Assembly (NCBI RefSeq): GCF_018860155.1
Contig: NZ_JAHKNI010000001.1
Span: 881,333 to 945,332 of the forward strand
Length of the DNA: 64,000 nucleotides
Direction of reading: 5' to 3'
Source of the DNA: Nocardia albiluteola
GTDB taxonomy: Bacteria; Actinomycetota; Actinomycetes; Mycobacteriales; Mycobacteriaceae
A program made the position numbers and the translations under genes. Positions 41,089-49,858 of this stretch are shown piece after piece (positions within the stretch are counted from its first letter, which is position 1; each line of letters begins with the position of its first letter). The notes below the pieces were generated by a model that was not told the origin of the DNA, did no database searches, and was given only the letters and a program-made list of their open reading frames with translations.

Positions 41089-42563
41089 TGCACGCTCCCA
41101 TCGCCGGGGGCGGGCGGCGTCGAGCCCGATGGTGCCGGATTGCATTCGCCGGGTACAGGTTCGTTCCGCAGGCGGTGCCCCATCCAATCCATCGCCGCCA
41201 GGTACCCGCCGAAGTAGGCGAGTATGTGTTCGCCGCCCACGATGTTCTTCACCGCCTGTACGCCGAGCGCGCATTGTTTGTCGTAAAGCTCCTCGGCGCC
41301 CGTGGCGGACATCCAGATGTCGTGCGTGCCGTTGTAGATGTAGAGGGGCATCCCGGCCTTGCGGTCTTTCAGGCTGAGGCGCTGGAACATCTTCTCGGCG
41401 AATTCGGTGTAGAGCGGGTTGGCGTTGTTGGCCAGCGCCTCGAACGGTATGCCGAACACTCCGAGCGTCGCCATATGGGAGCTGCATACCTCTTTGTACG
41501 GCGAGATTGCCGCCCACTGCCCCAGGTGATTCATGCGGCCGAGCATCTCGGGGTGTTCGCGGGCCATCGCGAGGGCGATGGTCATCAGCAATCCCGACAC
41601 ATACGTGCCGTCATAGGTGCGAGCGAAGGACTTGTAGTCGGTGGCCAGGCCGCCCATCACGGCTCCGGCCAACTGCGGCTTCAATTCCGGGGCGTACTCG
41701 TCGATCAGCATCGCCGCGGCGTGTGTGGCGATCGCGCCGCCCGAATAGCCGGTCATGGCGAAACGGCTCGCGCCGAACTGATCCGGCATCACGTTCCGGA
41801 CCGCGCGGACGGTGTCGAGCATCGTATGACCGGCGACCGTCGGCTCGGCGTACGACATCAGGGCGCCCTCGTGGTCCGGTATCACCACCGCGTAGTTCTG
41901 GCTGACGGCCCACATGGTGGGTGACGGCACGAAGTCGTTGCCATTGACCGCGTCCAGGCTGTATCCGTGCGACAGCACATATCCCGGAGTGCAGCGCCGA
42001 TTGAGCGCATTGATCGGTGTCGCGTTCAGTACCACGGGCCGGGCGCCCGGCCCGGTCCACGGGTTGAAGGGCACCAGCAGCGTCGCGGTGCCGAACGAGG
42101 GCGCGCCGTTGGCGTCGGTGGTGCGGAACTTCAGCAGTACGGCCCGCTGAAACAGCGACATTACCGATGTCAGCACCATCGGTACCGCCGGCCAGGTCAC
42201 ATCCCGCGATTCGATGATGTCGCCGGGCCGGTACCGCGCCAGGTCCGCGGGGGAATTATCGAAGAGCGGATCGCCGGTCGGGCTGGATTGGATCGCATGC
42301 CACAGTGTTGCCAGATCCGGCGGAAGACCATTCTTATCGGCGGGAGCATGGGGGAGCACTTCGGACGGCGACGGAATATGGGTATTGATCCACTCCTGTA
42401 GGGCGGTCGGTCCCGGATCGGAATGCGTTGGCGGGTCGGCCGATCCGGAGTTCGCCGGGGGAGGCGTCTTACCGGGATCGGCCACTGCGGCGCCGGTCAC
42501 CGCCTCGACCGATAGCACGCAGCTGGTCAGTACGGCGAATACGGTGGCACGCAGTCGTTGCAA
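41085..42563 (-). CDS. Secreted LIP-family triacylglycerol lipase
   Basis: A 492-residue exported lipase of the secretory lipase (LIP/PF03583) family common in Nocardia and Rhodococcus. A signal peptide (LRATVFAVLTSCVLSVEAVTGAAVA) is followed by a Pro-rich linker. The catalytic Ser lies in FAMTGYSGGAIATH near residue 277; Asp in NGTHDIWM and His in VGGEHILAYFGG complete the triad. The C-terminal tail is Pro/Ser-rich. Its stop overlaps the ligB stop by four bases on the opposite strand. Confidence 0.9.
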   Translation of the reverse strand: MQRLRATVFAVLTSCVLSVEAVTGAAVADPGKTPPPANSGSADPPTHSDPGPTALQEWINTHIPSPSEVLPHAPADKNGLPPDLATLWHAIQSSPTGDPLFDNSPADLARYRPGDIIESRDVTWPAVPMVLTSVMSLFQRAVLLKFRTTDANGAPSFGTATLLVPFNPWTGPGARPVVLNATPINALNRRCTPGYVLSHGYSLDAVNGNDFVPSPTMWAVSQNYAVVIPDHEGALMSYAEPTVAGHTMLDTVRAVRNVMPDQFGASRFAMTGYSGGAIATHAAAMLIDEYAPELKPQLAGAVMGGLATDYKSFARTYDGTYVSGLLMTIALAMAREHPEMLGRMNHLGQWAAISPYKEVCSSHMATLGVFGIPFEALANNANPLYTEFAEKMFQRLSLKDRKAGMPLYIYNGTHDIWMSATGAEELYDKQCALGVQAVKNIVGGEHILAYFGGYLAAMDWMGHRLRNEPVPGECNPAPSGSTPPAPGDGSVH

Positions 42564-43066
42564 GATGCACCTACCTGTGAGTTGTTACCCGAACAGAACA
42601 GGACGCGACGTCGATTCCGCCGCTCCCCCATGCAGCGGCCGCGACACAATATAGCCGATCGACTGATATAGCTGAGTGATTGCTTAGAGGGGTCGCAAGA
42701 AAGATCAGGTCTCTGACAGAGAGTTCACAGATTTATCGCGGTGCTTCTCGAGGTAAGGGGCGCAGGATCAGTGATGTCGGGTCGACCGGCACGGATCAAC
42801 TGCCCTGATCCGTCATCCCTAGCCATCGGCGGCGCTGAAACTTCCCTCGCCAGCGCCGCCGTTCGGCGTCTCCCGCCTTTGTTTGCGGAGGTAACTATTA
42901 GGGTGCTCTCAGGCGAATTCAGTGGTCGGGCCGCTGTTGCCGCGGCAGAATCGGGTCTGGGGGACAGGCCATTTTCCCGCTGCCGGCGTCGTAGCACTTT
43001 GCGCGCGGCGCCGGCAGCATTTCTCTGTGTCATATGGCGGCGCTTCCGGGCCGCCGGTGCGCGCCG
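42564..43066. other. Intergenic region with palindrome
   Basis: About 500 bases upstream of the lipase gene and downstream of the DUF4254 gene. The first 170 bases are relatively A+T-rich and probably hold the lipase promoter. ACGGATCA-ACTGCCC-TGATCCGT at 42791-42813 is a perfect 8-bp inverted repeat. Several frames cross the region but none resembles a known protein. Confidence 0.45.
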
Positions 43067-43510
43067 CTAGGCCTCGTACTCGTGGTGGTCGCTCAGATCG
43101 GGAAGCCGGCATCTGCCCGCGGTCACCTCGGCCGCCAGGTCGTCGTAGGCGACGGCGAGTTCGGTCAGCCGGCGCCACGCATCGTTGATGACCCACTCCG
43201 GGGAACTGGTCAGCGCGAGATAGGCCAGCGCCGAGAACTGCGCCAGCCGGTCGATCACCGTGCCCACCGTCTCGGTGTGCAGTCGCACACCCCGGTGGGC
43301 GTGCGGTAACTCCCGGGCCACCCACCGGTCGATGTCGTGCACCAGGTGCGCTCTGTGCCGATCGATATCGGTGACCGTGCGGGTGGCCGCGTCGAGCCGC
43401 TGCTCGTGCAGCTCGGCGAGCCGGCAGGCGGATCTGAGCACCAGGTGCTCCTCATCCGGCAGGCCCCGGCAGGCGTCCAGCAGCAGGTTCTTTGGTGGGA
43501 GTGGTTCCAC
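43067..43510 (-). CDS. DUF4254 domain protein
   Basis: A 147-residue helical protein with the DUF4254 pattern: a central DRHRAHLVHDIDRWV segment and the motif HTETVGTVIDRLAQFSALAY. DUF4254 proteins are found in actinobacteria without known function and are often near glycosyltransferase or sugar genes. Here it lies 57 bases after the DeoR gene on the same strand and could be the distal end of the sugar ABC operon. Confidence 0.75.
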   Translation of the reverse strand: MEPLPPKNLLLDACRGLPDEEHLVLRSACRLAELHEQRLDAATRTVTDIDRHRAHLVHDIDRWVARELPHAHRGVRLHTETVGTVIDRLAQFSALAYLALTSSPEWVINDAWRRLTELAVAYDDLAAEVTAGRCRLPDLSDHHEYEA

Positions 43511-43567
43511 GTCGGATCATCCTGCACGCCCAATGTTTCTGAACGGCAACGAAGGTCGGTGGCGCGC

Positions 43568-44359
43568 TCAGACCAGATCCACCCGGACGCCCGCCTCGCG
43601 GATGGCCGCGATCGCGTCCGGGTCGGCGGCGGAATCGATGACCAGGATGTCGATGTCCTCGGTCGGGCAGATCTGGGCCAGCGCGGTGCGCTCGAGCTTC
43701 TCGGCGGTGGCCACGACGATGACCCGGTCGGCGCGACGCACCATCTCGGCGTTGACGCCGGACTCGTCGAGGTGACGGCCCTGGGCGCCGCCCGCCGCGG
43801 TGATCGCGTTGACGCCGAGAATCAGTGTGTCCAAATGTAATTGGGACATCGCGCGCTCGGCCATCGGGCCGTGCAGCTCATAGGACTCCCGCCGGGCCTG
43901 CCCGCCGATGCAGATGGTGCGCAGGTGCGGGCGCAGCACCAGCTCGCCCGCGATGTTCAGCGCATTGGTGACGATGGTCATCGGATTGTCCGCCGACGTC
44001 GGCAGATCCGGGCGCCCGGCCAGCGCGCGCGCCACGGCCGTGGTGGTGGTGCCGCCGTTCAGGCCCACCACCTCCGTCGGATTGACCAGGGCCGCGGCGT
44101 GTTCGGCGACCCGCTGCTTGGCCTCGTCGCCGGTGCCGCGATAGCGCGCGGGCAGATCGTAGGCGACCGACGTCGCGACGATGCCGCCGTGCGTGCGGGT
44201 GGCCAGCTGCTGATCGGCCAGCGAGGTGAAGTCGCGGCGAATGGTGGCGGGGGAGACCGCCAGTCGTTCGGCGGCCTCCTCCACCGACAGCCGCCCGGAC
44301 TCGGCGAGCAGTTCCAGCAGCCGGTTCCAGCGCAGTGATCGATCCGCGGGGACGGTCAT
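43568..44359 (-). CDS. DeoR-family regulator of the amino-sugar cluster
   Basis: A 263-residue DeoR/GlpR regulator: N-terminal winged helix (RWNRLLELLAESGRLSVEEAAERLAVSPATIRRDF) and a C-terminal sugar-phosphate-binding DeoRC domain (VVGLNGGTTTTAVARAL; DTLILGVNAIT; DRVIVVATAEKLER). It is the last of four coupled genes; its ATG overlaps the permease stop (ATGA). By position it is an AgaR-like regulator that senses a sugar phosphate made by the divergent operon. Confidence 0.88.
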   Translation of the reverse strand: MTVPADRSLRWNRLLELLAESGRLSVEEAAERLAVSPATIRRDFTSLADQQLATRTHGGIVATSVAYDLPARYRGTGDEAKQRVAEHAAALVNPTEVVGLNGGTTTTAVARALAGRPDLPTSADNPMTIVTNALNIAGELVLRPHLRTICIGGQARRESYELHGPMAERAMSQLHLDTLILGVNAITAAGGAQGRHLDESGVNAEMVRRADRVIVVATAEKLERTALAQICPTEDIDILVIDSAADPDAIAAIREAGVRVDLV

Positions 44360-45192
44360 TTCACGCTACCGGCGGTCAGTCCGGCGACCAGGCGCTTTTC
44401 GATGAATGCGAACAGGATGACGACAGGCACGACGCCGACAGTAGAGATGCCGAACACGTACTGCCAAGCCGTGTCGTACTGCCCGATGAACTTCGTCAGC
44501 GCCACCGACAGCGGCTGATTCTCCGGCGTGGTCAAAATGACGAGACTGGCGGCGAATTCGTTCCAGCACGACACGAACGCGAAGATCGTCGCGGTGACGA
44601 TGCCCGGCCAGACCAGCGGCAGGCTCACCCGGGTCAGAATCTGAATCCGGTTGAGCCCGTCCAGCTGGGCGGCCTCTTCGATCTCGACCGGCACCGAGGC
44701 GAAGAAGCTGTGCAGGATCCACACCGCGAAGGACAGATTGAATGCGGCGTTGACCAGGATCATCGCGAGCCAGGTGTCGTTGATGCCCAGCGCGAAGAAC
44801 TCCCGGATGAGGCCGGTCACCAGCACCACCGGCTGCAGCATCTGGGTGACCAGCACCAGTCCGAGGAAGGCCAGCTTGCCCGGAAAGCGCCGCCGCGCGG
44901 TGTAATACCCGGCCGGGATCGCCACCAGCAGCACGATCACGGTGGCGGCCACCGAGATCACGATGGTGCTGACCATGTTGTACGGCAGCGGCGTCTCGGG
45001 GGTGTGCCACATGGTGGCGTAGTTGTCCGGACTCCAGTGGTGCGGAAGGTAACTCGGCGGGATGTGCAGGATCTCCGAACGCGGCTTGAGCGAGCCGATC
45101 ACCATCACCAGATACGGGATCAGGAAGATCGCGGCGATCACGATGCCGACGAGCGTGAGATCCCAACGGCGCCTGGGGCGTATCGCTGTCAT
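44356..45192 (-). CDS. Sugar ABC transporter permease (MalG type)
   Basis: A 278-residue inner-membrane permease with six predicted helices. The EAA loop near residue 180 (EEAAQLDGLNRIQILTRVSLPLVWPGI) contacts the ATPase. It belongs to the MalG/CUT1 family and forms the channel with the MalF-type protein encoded just upstream. The start overlaps that gene by ATGA. No ATPase gene is in the cluster, so a shared MsiK-like ATPase encoded elsewhere probably drives it. Confidence 0.92.
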   Translation of the reverse strand: MTAIRPRRRWDLTLVGIVIAAIFLIPYLVMVIGSLKPRSEILHIPPSYLPHHWSPDNYATMWHTPETPLPYNMVSTIVISVAATVIVLLVAIPAGYYTARRRFPGKLAFLGLVLVTQMLQPVVLVTGLIREFFALGINDTWLAMILVNAAFNLSFAVWILHSFFASVPVEIEEAAQLDGLNRIQILTRVSLPLVWPGIVTATIFAFVSCWNEFAASLVILTTPENQPLSVALTKFIGQYDTAWQYVFGISTVGVVPVVILFAFIEKRLVAGLTAGSVK

Positions 45193-46100
45193 CGTGCCTC
45201 CTCACCGGTCGGGCGGATCAGTTTCACATAGATCGCGATGATCACCACGATCAGGACGAAGTTCAGGACGCTCAGGGCGGCCGCGGTGTCCAGCTGTTGA
45301 TTCTGCTGAATCAGCTTGAACGTCAACGTGGTTGTGGTGTCCGCCGAGAAGCCCGCGATGCTACCGGTCAGCACCTGCAGGATCGGCAGGGAGTTGAACA
45401 CGTTGATGATGTTGATGATCGTCGCCACCGCGATCGCCGGACGCAACTGCGGCAGCGTCAGGTAGCGGTAGCGCTGCCACGCGCTGGCGCCGTCGACCCG
45501 GCCCGCCTCGTTCAGCTCGGCCGGAATCGACTGCAGTCCGGCGAGAATCGTGTACGTGGTGAACGGGATGGAGACGAACACCGCGACCGCGATCGCGGTG
45601 ACGAACGCCGGGCCCGCCTCCTTGGTGAACCCGAAACCGCGGTGCAGGACGCCGATGTCGACCAGGAACTTGTTGGCGATGCCCACGTCCGGGTCGAGCA
45701 TGTACGAGAAGACCGTCGTGGTCATCACCACCGAGGCCGCCCACGGCACCAGGATCGACATCCGGACCGCGGTGCGCCCGGGGAAGTTCTTGTTCAGGAA
45801 TTGGGCCAGCGCCGTGGACAGCACCAGGGTGATCAGCACGACCGCGATCACCCAGACGATCGTGTGGCCCAGCACGCTGCCCAATTCGGGCCGCGCGAAC
45901 AGGGTTCGGAAGTTGCCCAGCCCCGCGGATCCCTGGTCCTGGCCGTAGGAGGTGAGCCTGCGGGTCGAGGTCCAGATCATGTATGCCGCGGGGAACGCGA
46001 CGATCACGGCGATCAGGACCAGGGCCGGGCCGACCCACGGCAGCGCGCGCAGCGTTGCCGTGGATCGGTGACCGGTCCTTACGCCGGCGGCGCCCCTCAA
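45189..46100 (-). CDS. Sugar ABC transporter permease (MalF type)
   Basis: A 303-residue CUT1 permease with six membrane helices and the EAA motif ELNEAGRVDGASAWQRYRYLTLPQLRPAI. The TTG at 46100 overlaps the stop of the binding-protein gene (TTGA) with AGGCGGCGAG upstream, so I choose it; the longer frame upstream runs into the binding-protein coding region. It works with the MalG-type permease and the lipoprotein receptor. Confidence 0.9.
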   Translation of the reverse strand: MRGAAGVRTGHRSTATLRALPWVGPALVLIAVIVAFPAAYMIWTSTRRLTSYGQDQGSAGLGNFRTLFARPELGSVLGHTIVWVIAVVLITLVLSTALAQFLNKNFPGRTAVRMSILVPWAASVVMTTTVFSYMLDPDVGIANKFLVDIGVLHRGFGFTKEAGPAFVTAIAVAVFVSIPFTTYTILAGLQSIPAELNEAGRVDGASAWQRYRYLTLPQLRPAIAVATIINIINVFNSLPILQVLTGSIAGFSADTTTTLTFKLIQQNQQLDTAAALSVLNFVLIVVIIAIYVKLIRPTGEEAR

Positions 46101-47341
46101 CTCGCCGCCTGCTGAATCGACTTCAGGACCGTCGCGGGATCGGCGCCGGTGGTGACGGTGCCCAGCTGCTGCTTCATCGCGCCCTCGGCCGCGGCCCACT
46201 TCGGGTTGTTGCTCGGGTAGAACTTGGCGGTCGGCAGGGTGGCGCCGAAGGCCTTGACCACCGGGTCATCGGACATGGCCTGCGCGCCGGAGGTGGTGAC
46301 CGGGATGAAGTGCTCGGCCTTCACGAACGAGGCGTAGGTGGCGCCCTGGTAGAAGAAATCGAGGAACTTCTTGATCGCGGCGGTCTTGTCGACCTTCTTC
46401 TTGAACGCCATCAGGTGATCGGCGACGCCGAGAGTGACGGGTGTGCCGTCCTGGGTCGGGGTCGGCGCGGTGGCGTACTTCAGGCCCGGGTTCTTCTGCT
46501 GGATCATGCTGATCACCGGCGGCAGGCCCTCGATCATGCCGAGCTGGCCCTGGATGAAGGTGTTGATCAGCGGGGTACGGTTTGTTGCGCCCGGATTCGG
46601 TTGCGTCACACCGGCACTGGCGAGTGCCTTGATCGCCTGCACGCCCGCGACGTTCTGCGGGGTGTCGATGGTGATGTTGGTGCCGTCGGACCAGTTGCCG
46701 CCCGCGCCGAAGGTCCACAGCGAGGTCTCGGCCTGGGTCTCCTCGCTGCCCAGCGGCAGGCCGTAGCCGGAGACGCCGCCGCCGAGGGCCTGGATCTTCT
46801 TCGCGTCGTCGGTCAGCTCGGCCCACGTCTTGGGCGGCGCGGCGATGCCGGCCTTGGTGAACAGGTCGGTGTTGTAGAACAGGGTGCGCGTGGAGGCGAA
46901 CAGCGGCAGCGCCCACTGGGTGCCGTTCATCGACGCGTTCTTGATGAAGCTCGGCTGCAGATCACTGAGAACGGAATTGTCGACGATCTGGTTGGCAGGA
47001 TAGAGCTTGCCGTCCGAGGCGTAGGTCGAGTACGCGTCGATGTTCAGGATGTCCGGGGTGCTCGACTCGTTCTGCAGGTCGGTGCGCACGACATTCGGGA
47101 TGTCGGTCCACGACTCCATCTGCAGGTTCACCTTGATGCTCGGGTTCGCCTTCTCGAAGTCGGAGATGATCTTGTCCCACTCCGACTTGGTGCCGTCGCT
47201 GTAGATCGGCGCCAGGAAGGTCAGGGTGTTCGGGTCGTTGGAGTCGGACTTGCTACCGCCGAACCCGCAGGAAGAGGCGACGAGCGCCAGGCCGGACAGG
47301 AGCGCGACCGTGGAGAGGGCGCCGCGGAGTGGACGTTTCAC
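46097..47341 (-). CDS. Sugar ABC transporter substrate-binding lipoprotein
   Basis: A 414-residue extracellular solute-binding protein family 1. The lipoprotein signal ends in the lipobox LVASSC at about residues 20-25. The mature domain has the CUT1 pattern (EWDKIISDFEKANPSIKVNLQ; LFYNTDLFTKAGIAAPPKTWAELTDDAKKI; MIEGLPPVISMI). Given the enzymes encoded divergently, the ligand is probably an N-acetylated amino sugar or an oligosaccharide of it; that is inference. First gene of the minus-strand transporter operon. Confidence 0.9.
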   Translation of the reverse strand: MKRPLRGALSTVALLSGLALVASSCGFGGSKSDSNDPNTLTFLAPIYSDGTKSEWDKIISDFEKANPSIKVNLQMESWTDIPNVVRTDLQNESSTPDILNIDAYSTYASDGKLYPANQIVDNSVLSDLQPSFIKNASMNGTQWALPLFASTRTLFYNTDLFTKAGIAAPPKTWAELTDDAKKIQALGGGVSGYGLPLGSEETQAETSLWTFGAGGNWSDGTNITIDTPQNVAGVQAIKALASAGVTQPNPGATNRTPLINTFIQGQLGMIEGLPPVISMIQQKNPGLKYATAPTPTQDGTPVTLGVADHLMAFKKKVDKTAAIKKFLDFFYQGATYASFVKAEHFIPVTTSGAQAMSDDPVVKAFGATLPTAKFYPSNNPKWAAAEGAMKQQLGTVTTGADPATVLKSIQQAAS

Positions 47342-47430
47342 TACAAGAGCCTTTCAATGGTGCACACCCGGCGGTTCGACCAACGAGTGTGGAGCCAGTG
47401 ATTCGATTGGTCCGAATTTAGCTCACGCAT

Positions 47431-47496
47431 TGATCGTTTGTGCACGTTTTGATTGTAAAGTTGACATGAACGATCATCGGAGCGATTCTTGGTCTC
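47431..47496. promoter_or_regulatory. Operator/promoter region between transporter and aga-type operons
   Basis: TGATCGTT at 47431-47438 and AACGATCA at 47469-47476 form a perfect 8-bp inverted repeat 30 bases apart, a plausible DeoR looping or two-site operator. TTGACA at 47461-47466 with GATTCT at 47484-47489 (17-base spacing) fits a promoter for the plus-strand operon; its start point would be at or next to the GTG at 47497, implying a leaderless mRNA. Confidence 0.65.
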
Positions 47497-48408
47497 GTGC
47501 CGACCTCTGCCGATCGAATCCCTGCCGAAACCCATCTGGCCACCGAGGTGGCCACCCAACCCGACGACTGGGCGCGGGCCGCCGCGATCGCCGCCGACCA
47601 CGCCGCGCTGCTGCCGCAGCCGGGTGAGCGCGTGGCCGTCATCGGTTGTGGCACCTCGCTTTTCATGTCACGCGCCATCGCGGCGATGCGCGAATCCGCG
47701 GGCCACGGCAGCACCGATGCCTGGCCCGCCGGTGAGGTGCGCCGCCACGACTATGACCGCTACCTGGTGATCTGCCGCTCCGGCACCACCACCGAGGTGG
47801 TCGCGGCGATGCGCGCGCTGCCGGAAGGCGTGCCCCGTACCGTCATCTGCTCCAGTCCGGGCACGCCCGTGCTCGAGCTGGCCGATCCGATCCTCATCGA
47901 TCAGGTCGACGAGCAGTCGGTGGTGCAGACCCGTTTCGCCACCACCGCGCTGGCCATCCTGCGCTGGCATCTCGGCGAGGATCTCGCTCCGGTGATCGCG
48001 CAGGCCCGCGCGGTCCTGGCCGAGGATCTCGACTCCGCCGTAGCGGCGGTGCGCTCGGCCGAGCAGATCAGTTTCGTCGGGATGGGTTTCGCCGCCGCCA
48101 TCGCCGAGGAGGCCGGGCTGAAGCTGCGCGAATCCTGCCAGTCCTGGACCGAGGCTTACCTGGCCACCGAGTGGCGGCACGGCCCGATCAGCATCGCCGC
48201 GCCCGGCCGTGCGGTGTGGGCGTTCGGGCCGCTGCTGCCCGGTCTTGCCGACGACATCAAGGCCACCGGAGCGCATTTCGAGCACCGCGATATCGACCCC
48301 ATGGCGGATCTGGTGCGCGTGCATCGGCTCTGCCAGGCGCGCGCGGCGGATCTGGGCCTGGACCCCGACCATCCGCGCAGCCTGAACCGCTCGGTGATTC
48401 TGGGCTGA
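47497..48408 (+). CDS. SIS-domain sugar isomerase, AgaS-like
   Basis: A 303-residue protein with two SIS domains (RVAVIGCGTSLFMSRAIAA; YLVICRSGTTTEVVAAMRAL; QISFVGMGFAAAIAEEAGLKLRES; YLATEWRHGPIS). This is the architecture of AgaS and the isomerase half of GlmS. In the amino-galactose pathway AgaS converts galactosamine-6-phosphate to tagatose-6-phosphate with release of ammonia. The presence of deacetylase, kinase and class II aldolase genes downstream favours AgaS over a GlmS-like role. GTG start, probably leaderless. Confidence 0.82.
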   Translation: MPTSADRIPAETHLATEVATQPDDWARAAAIAADHAALLPQPGERVAVIGCGTSLFMSRAIAAMRESAGHGSTDAWPAGEVRRHDYDRYLVICRSGTTTEVVAAMRALPEGVPRTVICSSPGTPVLELADPILIDQVDEQSVVQTRFATTALAILRWHLGEDLAPVIAQARAVLAEDLDSAVAAVRSAEQISFVGMGFAAAIAEEAGLKLRESCQSWTEAYLATEWRHGPISIAAPGRAVWAFGPLLPGLADDIKATGAHFEHRDIDPMADLVRVHRLCQARAADLGLDPDHPRSLNRSVILG

Positions 48409-48411
48409 CGG

Positions 48412-49461
48412 GTGAGCGCGCCGATCTCCCCTCCTGGAGCATTGGACGACACGGACCTGGTGCTTGCCGTCGATGTCGGCGGCACCACCACCAAGGCCGA
48501 AATCACCAATGCCGCAGGGAATGTGCTGTGCTCCGGCATCGTGGACACCCCGAAGGGCGAGGCCGCCTTCGATGCCATTGGCGAGCTCGGCGACCGGCTG
48601 CTCGCCGAATTGTCCACGATGCGGCCGGAGCCGAGTCCGTCGCACGATCTGCCTGCCGCACAGGGCAGCGCCGTGCCCGGGCCGGATGATCCGTCCCCGG
48701 GGCGGCGCGAACGGCCTGATTCGCAGCCACTTCGGGTGGCGCGTGCGGCCGTTGTTCTACCAGGCATCGTCGATCCGGCGCGCTCGCTGGCGGTGTTCAG
48801 TAGCAATGTGGGCTGGCGAGATGTCAAGGTGGGCAACCGGTTTGCCGATCGATGGGGTATGCCGGTGCTGATCGAGCACGATGTCGCAGTCGCCGGCTGG
48901 GCCGAGTGGCGGTACGGCGCGGGCCGCGGCTGCGACGACGTGTGCGTGCTGATCCTGGGCACCGGCATCAGCGGGACGCTGTCGATCGGCGGGCGGCTGG
49001 TGCGCGGCGCGGCCGGGCAGGCGGGCGAGTACGGCCACATTCCGGTGCGCCACCGCGACGGGCTGAAATGCCCGTGCGGCAACATCGGCTGCGTGGAGAC
49101 CGTCGCCTCCGGCGCCAGCATCGCCCGCGCCTACACTACCCGCACGGGACGCGAAATACCCGGCGCGGAGGCGGTTTTCGCGGTTCTGGACGCTGATCTG
49201 GATGCCCGCGCGGTCGTCGACGACGCCATCGACGCCCTCGCCGAGGGCCTGTTCGGCGTCATCCACGCCGCCTGCCCGGAACTGGTCGTGCTCGGCGGCG
49301 GCCTGGCCCGCGCCGGCGCCGTCCTGACGACTGCCCTCCAGAGCCGCCTTGCCGAACTCCTACGGGTGGCCCCCGCGCCCCGCGTGGTCCTGGGCGAATT
49401 CGGCGCTCGCGCGGGCCTGGTCGGCGCGGCCCAATACGCCCGCAGTGGTGCCCTCGCGTGA
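48412..49461 (+). CDS. ROK-family sugar kinase
   Basis: A 349-residue ROK kinase: phosphate-1 motif LAVDVGGTTTKAEI, the catalytic-base segment LIEHDVAVAGWAEWR, LGTGISGTLSIGG and the zinc-binding ROK motif HRDGLKCPCGNIGCVET. It would phosphorylate the imported sugar, here probably N-acetylgalactosamine or a related amino sugar. An extra segment of about 38 residues (around 66-105; Pro/Ser/Arg-rich) interrupts the first domain and is unusual for ROK proteins. GTG start, three bases after the SIS gene. Confidence 0.88.
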   Translation: MSAPISPPGALDDTDLVLAVDVGGTTTKAEITNAAGNVLCSGIVDTPKGEAAFDAIGELGDRLLAELSTMRPEPSPSHDLPAAQGSAVPGPDDPSPGRRERPDSQPLRVARAAVVLPGIVDPARSLAVFSSNVGWRDVKVGNRFADRWGMPVLIEHDVAVAGWAEWRYGAGRGCDDVCVLILGTGISGTLSIGGRLVRGAAGQAGEYGHIPVRHRDGLKCPCGNIGCVETVASGASIARAYTTRTGREIPGAEAVFAVLDADLDARAVVDDAIDALAEGLFGVIHAACPELVVLGGGLARAGAVLTTALQSRLAELLRVAPAPRVVLGEFGARAGLVGAAQYARSGALA

Positions 49462-49858
49462 TCGCCGCCAGCGTGCTCGGCCGGCCTGCGTCGCTTTTCC
49501 GGCCCGTGCTCGGAGATGGGGAGCGCCGATTCTCATTGATCCGATACAGACATGTCCGGTGGCCCGGCCGGGCGTGCGGTAGTTCGGCGGGTGCGTATCT
49601 CTCGGTGGGCGCGAGGCGCGTGGTGCGGCCAACGGTCTGTGGCGAGATGCGGGTATTCGCGGTTCGGCCGGGCTGGATTGCGGGGAATGCGCTCGGGAGG
49701 GCGCGCTGTGGAGGTATCGACACTCCATCGCGCGGTATGCAGGTGAGCCGCAGCCCGGGAGTTGCGGACTCCGGAGCGGGCGCGCTTGTGCTTATGGGTG
49801 CGGCTGGGGCGGGGTACGGTGCGAACGGGCGTGAGTGGCGGAATGGCGAGGTGAGGGT
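49462..49858. other. Gap between ROK kinase and nagA genes
   Basis: About 400 bases. A 134-codon frame starts at 49458 (GTGA overlap with the ROK stop) and ends at 49862 (GTGA overlap with nagA), but its product is Arg/Gly-rich, resembles no family and shows weaker third-position GC than neighbouring genes. I do not call it, though the double overlap is noteworthy. Confidence 0.35.

Noticed and set aside
42741..43070. 109-codon plus-strand frame upstream of the lipase gene
   Set aside because: Arg-rich, contains the palindrome at 42791-42813, and resembles no family.
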